Below are positions 60,986 through 64,000 of a stretch of DNA of 64,000 bases, in pieces. A program made the position numbers and the translations under genes. The notes below the pieces were generated by a model. The model was not told where the DNA came from. It did no database searches and worked only from the letters and a program-made list of their open reading frames with translations. Source of the stretch: Bacteroidota bacterium (GTDB lineage: Bacteria; Bacteroidota; Bacteroidia; Bacteroidales; Lentimicrobiaceae). Every line of letters begins with the position of its first letter. Position 1 is the first letter of the stretch. The stretch covers positions 1-64,000 of the forward strand of contig WSXX01000021.1 of the NCBI GenBank assembly GCA_009773515.1. The letters are read 5' to 3'.

Positions 60986-61771
60986 ATGACAGGAGGCATT
61001 TGCTATCTTTCACTGGTTGCCGTCAGAGCTGAACCATCTTCAAAATCGGAGATGGTAAATCAGTTGCTGTATGGCGACATTGTTGACATTGACCAGACAA
61101 GCGGTGAATGGATAAGGACTATCAGCCGGCATGATAACTACGCAGGATGGTGCAACATCAGGCAGATAGAGTTGCTCAACAATGAAACGCTTGAAGTAAT
61201 ATTGCACAGCAGCCGGATTCTTGTTTCCGGTACAACTGCCACAATTATTACCGGAGGATTGCCATCAATAACCCTGGTTCAAGGAAGCACACTCTACAAG
61301 CTCTCAAATGGCAAGCTTGCCGGCCCGGGAGGCGAATATCACATTGCCGAAGGAGAAACCAAAATTGCTCAGATCAGAGACGCTGAAGACATAATTGAAC
61401 TTGCTTATTCTTACCTGAAGACGCCTTATTTGTGGGGTGGCCGTTCTCCTTTCGGCATCGATTGTTCAGGTCTTACCCAAATGGTTTATAAAATGCAGGG
61501 CATTAATCTGATGCGTGATGCCAAACAGCAGGCCGGACAAGGAATGCTGATAAATCTTATGGCTGAAACAATGGCAGGTGATCTGGCTTTTTTCGACAAT
61601 GAAGAAGGACAAATAGTGCATACCGGAATACTTACCGGCAATGGAAGCATAATTCATGCACATGGCGAAGTAAGGATAGATCAGGTGGATCATCATGGAA
61701 TTTACGACAAATCCAAAGGAAAATACACCCATAAACTACGGCTGATCAGAAGAATGGGGAGCAATCAATAA
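60986..61771 (+). CDS. NlpC/P60-family cell-wall peptidase
   Basis: This 261-residue protein combines N-terminal SH3-like domains (MTGGICYLSLVAVRAEPSSK, VDIDQTSGEWIRTISRHDNY) with a C-terminal NlpC/P60 peptidase domain. The catalytic Cys is in GIDCSGLTQMVYKM and the catalytic His in IVHTGILTGNG. A distal polar residue is in IIHAHGEVRID. It probably hydrolyses gamma-D-Glu-diamino acid bonds in peptidoglycan fragments (YkfC-like role in recycling). No signal peptide is seen from this start, so it may be cytoplasmic. The ATG is supported by the promoter box at 60954. Confidence 0.87.
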   Translation: MTGGICYLSLVAVRAEPSSKSEMVNQLLYGDIVDIDQTSGEWIRTISRHDNYAGWCNIRQIELLNNETLEVILHSSRILVSGTTATIITGGLPSITLVQGSTLYKLSNGKLAGPGGEYHIAEGETKIAQIRDAEDIIELAYSYLKTPYLWGGRSPFGIDCSGLTQMVYKMQGINLMRDAKQQAGQGMLINLMAETMAGDLAFFDNEEGQIVHTGILTGNGSIIHAHGEVRIDQVDHHGIYDKSKGKYTHKLRLIRRMGSNQ

Positions 61772-61869
61772 CTAAAGCACTAACAATCTGACACTTAACC
61801 AAAATGCAGAAATGCATAACTTAATAATAACTTAACCCTAAAGAGGCACTTTTAATCGACCCGAATTTC

Positions 61870-61877
61870 TACTTTTG
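61870..61877 (+). promoter_or_regulatory. Putative -7 promoter box of the Oar-like receptor gene
   Basis: TACTTTTG matches TAnnTTTG. The ATG at 62003 is about 125 bases downstream, giving a long leader. Confidence 0.45.
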
Positions 61878-62002
61878 CAACCTGAATTTATTTTATAATT
61901 CAGGAACAGCATTTTGATTTACCGGAATCTGACATTTTCAATAATAATCACCATAAACCCAACACAGGAAACAATTCAATTCACTAACCAAAACAACAAA
62001 AA

Positions 62003-64000
62003 ATGAGAAAAACAGACAATTTGTTGCGCAGTTTTCGCAGGCAGTTATTGCTTGTTGCTGCTTTTCTGATGACCTCTGCCATTGCAATGGCGCAGGTAAC
62101 CACATCAGGGATGAATGGCAAAATTACAGGAGCTACCGGAGAAAGTCTCCCTGGAGCAACTGTTATTGCAGTTCACACACCTTCGGGATCGCAGTACGGC
62201 ACAACCACTGATATTGACGGCAACTATCGTATTCCAAACATGAATGTTGGCGGACCTTACAAAGTAACCGTTTCATATGTCGGATTTGAGACATACACCA
62301 ACAGCGAGATTTACCTCAACTTGGGACAGAATTACAGGCTTGGTGTTAAGTTGAGTGAAACTGCAGCAACCATTGAAGGCGTAGAGGTGGTGGGAGCCCG
62401 CTACGATATTTTTGACGGCAACCGTACCGGTGCTGAAACCAACGTTAGCCTTCAGACTATAGAGCGTATGCCTTCTGTTGGACGTAGTTTTTCAGATTAC
62501 ACCCGCTTAACCCCGCAATCAAGGGTTACACAATTTGGTGGCATTGAAATTGCCGGTTCAAACAACCGTTACAATGCCATTTATATTGATGGTGCTGTAA
62601 ACAACGACGTTTTCGGTCTTACCGATCAGGGAACCAACGGAGGACAAACCGGAATTTCACCTTTCTCAATGGACATTCTTGAGCAGGTTTCAATTCAGAT
62701 TGCACCTTATGATATTAAGCTTGGCGGATTTGCCGGTGCCGGTATAAATGCAGTTACCCGTCGCGGTAACAACGAATTTCAGGGATCAGCTTATTACGTA
62801 ATGCGCAACGAAAACATGGCCGGCAAAACTCCGACCGATGACGAAACTGTTGAAAGAAAAAAACTAAATCCTTTCAATGCCAACACTTATGGCTTCCGTT
62901 TGGGCGGACCTATTGTTAAGGATAAATTATTCTTCTTTATGAATGCTGAAATCCAGAACGAAGAAACTCCTCAGCCTTTTGAATTTTCAACATACAACGG
63001 CGCTGTAACAACTGAACAATTGGGTCAGCTTGTAAGTAAACTAAATGAATTTGGCTACGATCCGGGTGGATATACCAATGTAACACGTATGCTTGAAGGA
63101 ACCAAGATTTTTGGTCGTCTGGACTGGAACATCAACAAGGTTCATAAACTGATGGTTCGCCACCAATATACAAAAGCGATCCAAACCAGCCCTTCAAATT
63201 CAAGCTCAACCAACATCCGTTTTGCCAATACAGGAGTTTATTTCCCATCTACAACCAACTCAACTGCACTTGAACTGAAGAGCAACATCAGCTCAAACAT
63301 GAGCAACAGTCTGATCCTCGGATTCACATTGGTTCGCGACGACCGCGATCCGATGGGAAATAACTTCCCATATGTCAGGATTAAAGATGGCAACTCAAAT
63401 ATCTATTTTGGTTCCGAAGAATTTTCAACCGGTAACCAGCTGAATCAGGACATCATTACCCTGACCAATAATTTTGAAATCTACAAAGGCAAGCATACTT
63501 TCACTTTCGGAACACACAATGAGTTCTATAAGATGTACAACCTTTTTGTTCGTCAGACTTTTGGATCATACCAGTTCAACAGCATAGACGATTTCTTAAC
63601 CAATCAGCCTGCATATCAGTTCGACCGCACATTCTCAGCGGTTGATGGTGTAACCGGTGACGGTTCTAAAGCTGCTGCAGAATTCAACGCACTGCAGATC
63701 GGTTTCTATGCACAGGATGAAATTCAGGTGAGCGACAAGTTGAAAGTAACCCTCGGACTCCGCATGGATATACCGATGTTCCTTGATACACCAAAAGTCA
63801 ACGAAGATTTCAACAACAACGTAATTCCTCAGCTTGAAGCAGCCGGATGGGATCTTGAAGGTGCTAAAACCGGACAAATGCCTGATCCAGCCATTATGCT
63901 GAACCCACGCTTTGGATTCAATTATGATGTTAAAGGTGACCAGACTTTCCAGATTCGTGGCGGTGCAGGACTTTTCACCAGCCGTATTCCTTACGTATGG
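62003..64000 (+). CDS. Oar-like TonB-dependent outer-membrane protein, 3'-truncated
   Basis: The reading frame is open from the ATG at 62003 to the end of the window (666 codons) and continues beyond. It has a signal peptide (about 1-31, ending AMAQ) and a carboxypeptidase-like regulatory domain (GMNGKITGATGESLPGATVIAV, DGNYRIPNMNVGGPYKVTV). A TonB plug domain follows (FGGIEIAGSNNRYNAIYIDG, GGFAGAGINAVTRRG), then many barrel strands. The pattern, with PFSMDILEQVSIQIAPYDI, is that of the Oar-like family in Bacteroidota and Myxococcus. The role is probably adhesion or substrate uptake. The truncation is only due to the window edge. Confidence 0.88.
   Translation, partial: MRKTDNLLRSFRRQLLLVAAFLMTSAIAMAQVTTSGMNGKITGATGESLPGATVIAVHTPSGSQYGTTTDIDGNYRIPNMNVGGPYKVTVSYVGFETYTNSEIYLNLGQNYRLGVKLSETAATIEGVEVVGARYDIFDGNRTGAETNVSLQTIERMPSVGRSFSDYTRLTPQSRVTQFGGIEIAGSNNRYNAIYIDGAVNNDVFGLTDQGTNGGQTGISPFSMDILEQVSIQIAPYDIKLGGFAGAGINAVTRRGNNEFQGSAYYVMRNENMAGKTPTDDETVERKKLNPFNANTYGFRLGGPIVKDKLFFFMNAEIQNEETPQPFEFSTYNGAVTTEQLGQLVSKLNEFGYDPGGYTNVTRMLEGTKIFGRLDWNINKVHKLMVRHQYTKAIQTSPSNSSSTNIRFANTGVYFPSTTNSTALELKSNISSNMSNSLILGFTLVRDDRDPMGNNFPYVRIKDGNSNIYFGSEEFSTGNQLNQDIITLTNNFEIYKGKHTFTFGTHNEFYKMYNLFVRQTFGSYQFNSIDDFLTNQPAYQFDRTFSAVDGVTGDGSKAAAEFNALQIGFYAQDEIQVSDKLKVTLGLRMDIPMFLDTPKVNEDFNNNVIPQLEAAGWDLEGAKTGQMPDPAIMLNPRFGFNYDVKGDQTFQIRGGAGLFTSRIPYVW

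Overview
The window reads as a chromosomal stretch of an anaerobic, fermentative Bacteroidota (Bacteroidales-like) organism. Signs of this are several proteins with C-terminal type IX secretion (T9SS) sorting tails, carboxypeptidase-regulatory-domain TonB receptors, Bacteroidota-style promoters (TAnnTTTG -7 boxes), a tRNA without encoded CCA, and dispersed palindromic repeats of the kind common in that phylum. Redox genes point to fermentation: [FeFe]-hydrogenases, a NuoE/NuoF-based flavin complex, an iron alcohol dehydrogenase, Rex and a biotin-dependent carboxyltransferase. Two superoxide dismutases suggest some exposure to oxygen.

Layout. 1-2962: a peptide-export pair (ABC transporter plus HlyD-type adaptor); the transporter is cut at its 5' side by a tandem repeat array that looks like the end of an IS21-like element. 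3093-8393: tRNA-Gln, a terminator hairpin, then rimP-nusA-infB. 8358-8692: a 150-bp inverted-repeat element and a second copy of the infB 3' end. 8718-10238: exported and cytoplasmic superoxide dismutases. 10506-14077: TonB receptor with a small companion, then a lone rpmB. 14346-17821: gatE-gatD, the archaeal-type Glu-tRNA(Gln) amidotransferase, very unusual in a bacterium. 17867-28887: T9SS proteins, glycosyltransferase, cinA, a RAYT transposase with REP-like hairpins, an Omp28-like protein, two membrane proteins and an amylase-family lipoprotein.

29159-37712: an AcoR-like sigma-54 activator followed by a three-gene electron-transfer operon. Its last gene fuses a NuoG-like N-terminus, a GltD/NfnB-like flavoprotein and a molybdopterin-type domain that lacks the catalytic Cys/Sec. 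38621-45999: PBP1A, threonine aldolase and a carboxylase operon (MmdA, a small protein, PycB/OadA-like with biotin carrier) that could form a transcarboxylase. 46093-53973: an eight-gene minus-strand operon with alcohol dehydrogenase, an NfnA-like protein without its iron-sulfur cysteines, Rex, two small [2Fe-2S] proteins, a PAS-containing sensory [FeFe]-hydrogenase, a SpoIIE-type phosphatase and a second [FeFe]-hydrogenase. A Rex-operator-like palindrome lies just upstream, so the operon looks like an NADH- and H2-responsive redox module.

54252-64000: C10 peptidase, an IS1595-type zinc-ribbon protein, two thioredoxins, WbqC, a PgpH-type HD phosphodiesterase, an NlpC/P60 peptidase and the start of an Oar-like TonB receptor that runs off the window.

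The points most worth following are the archaeal-type GatDE, the fused NuoG/NfnB/molybdopterin protein, and the Rex/HydS operon with its degenerate NfnA homologue. All assignments rest on reading motifs and recalled family knowledge; no searches were run.
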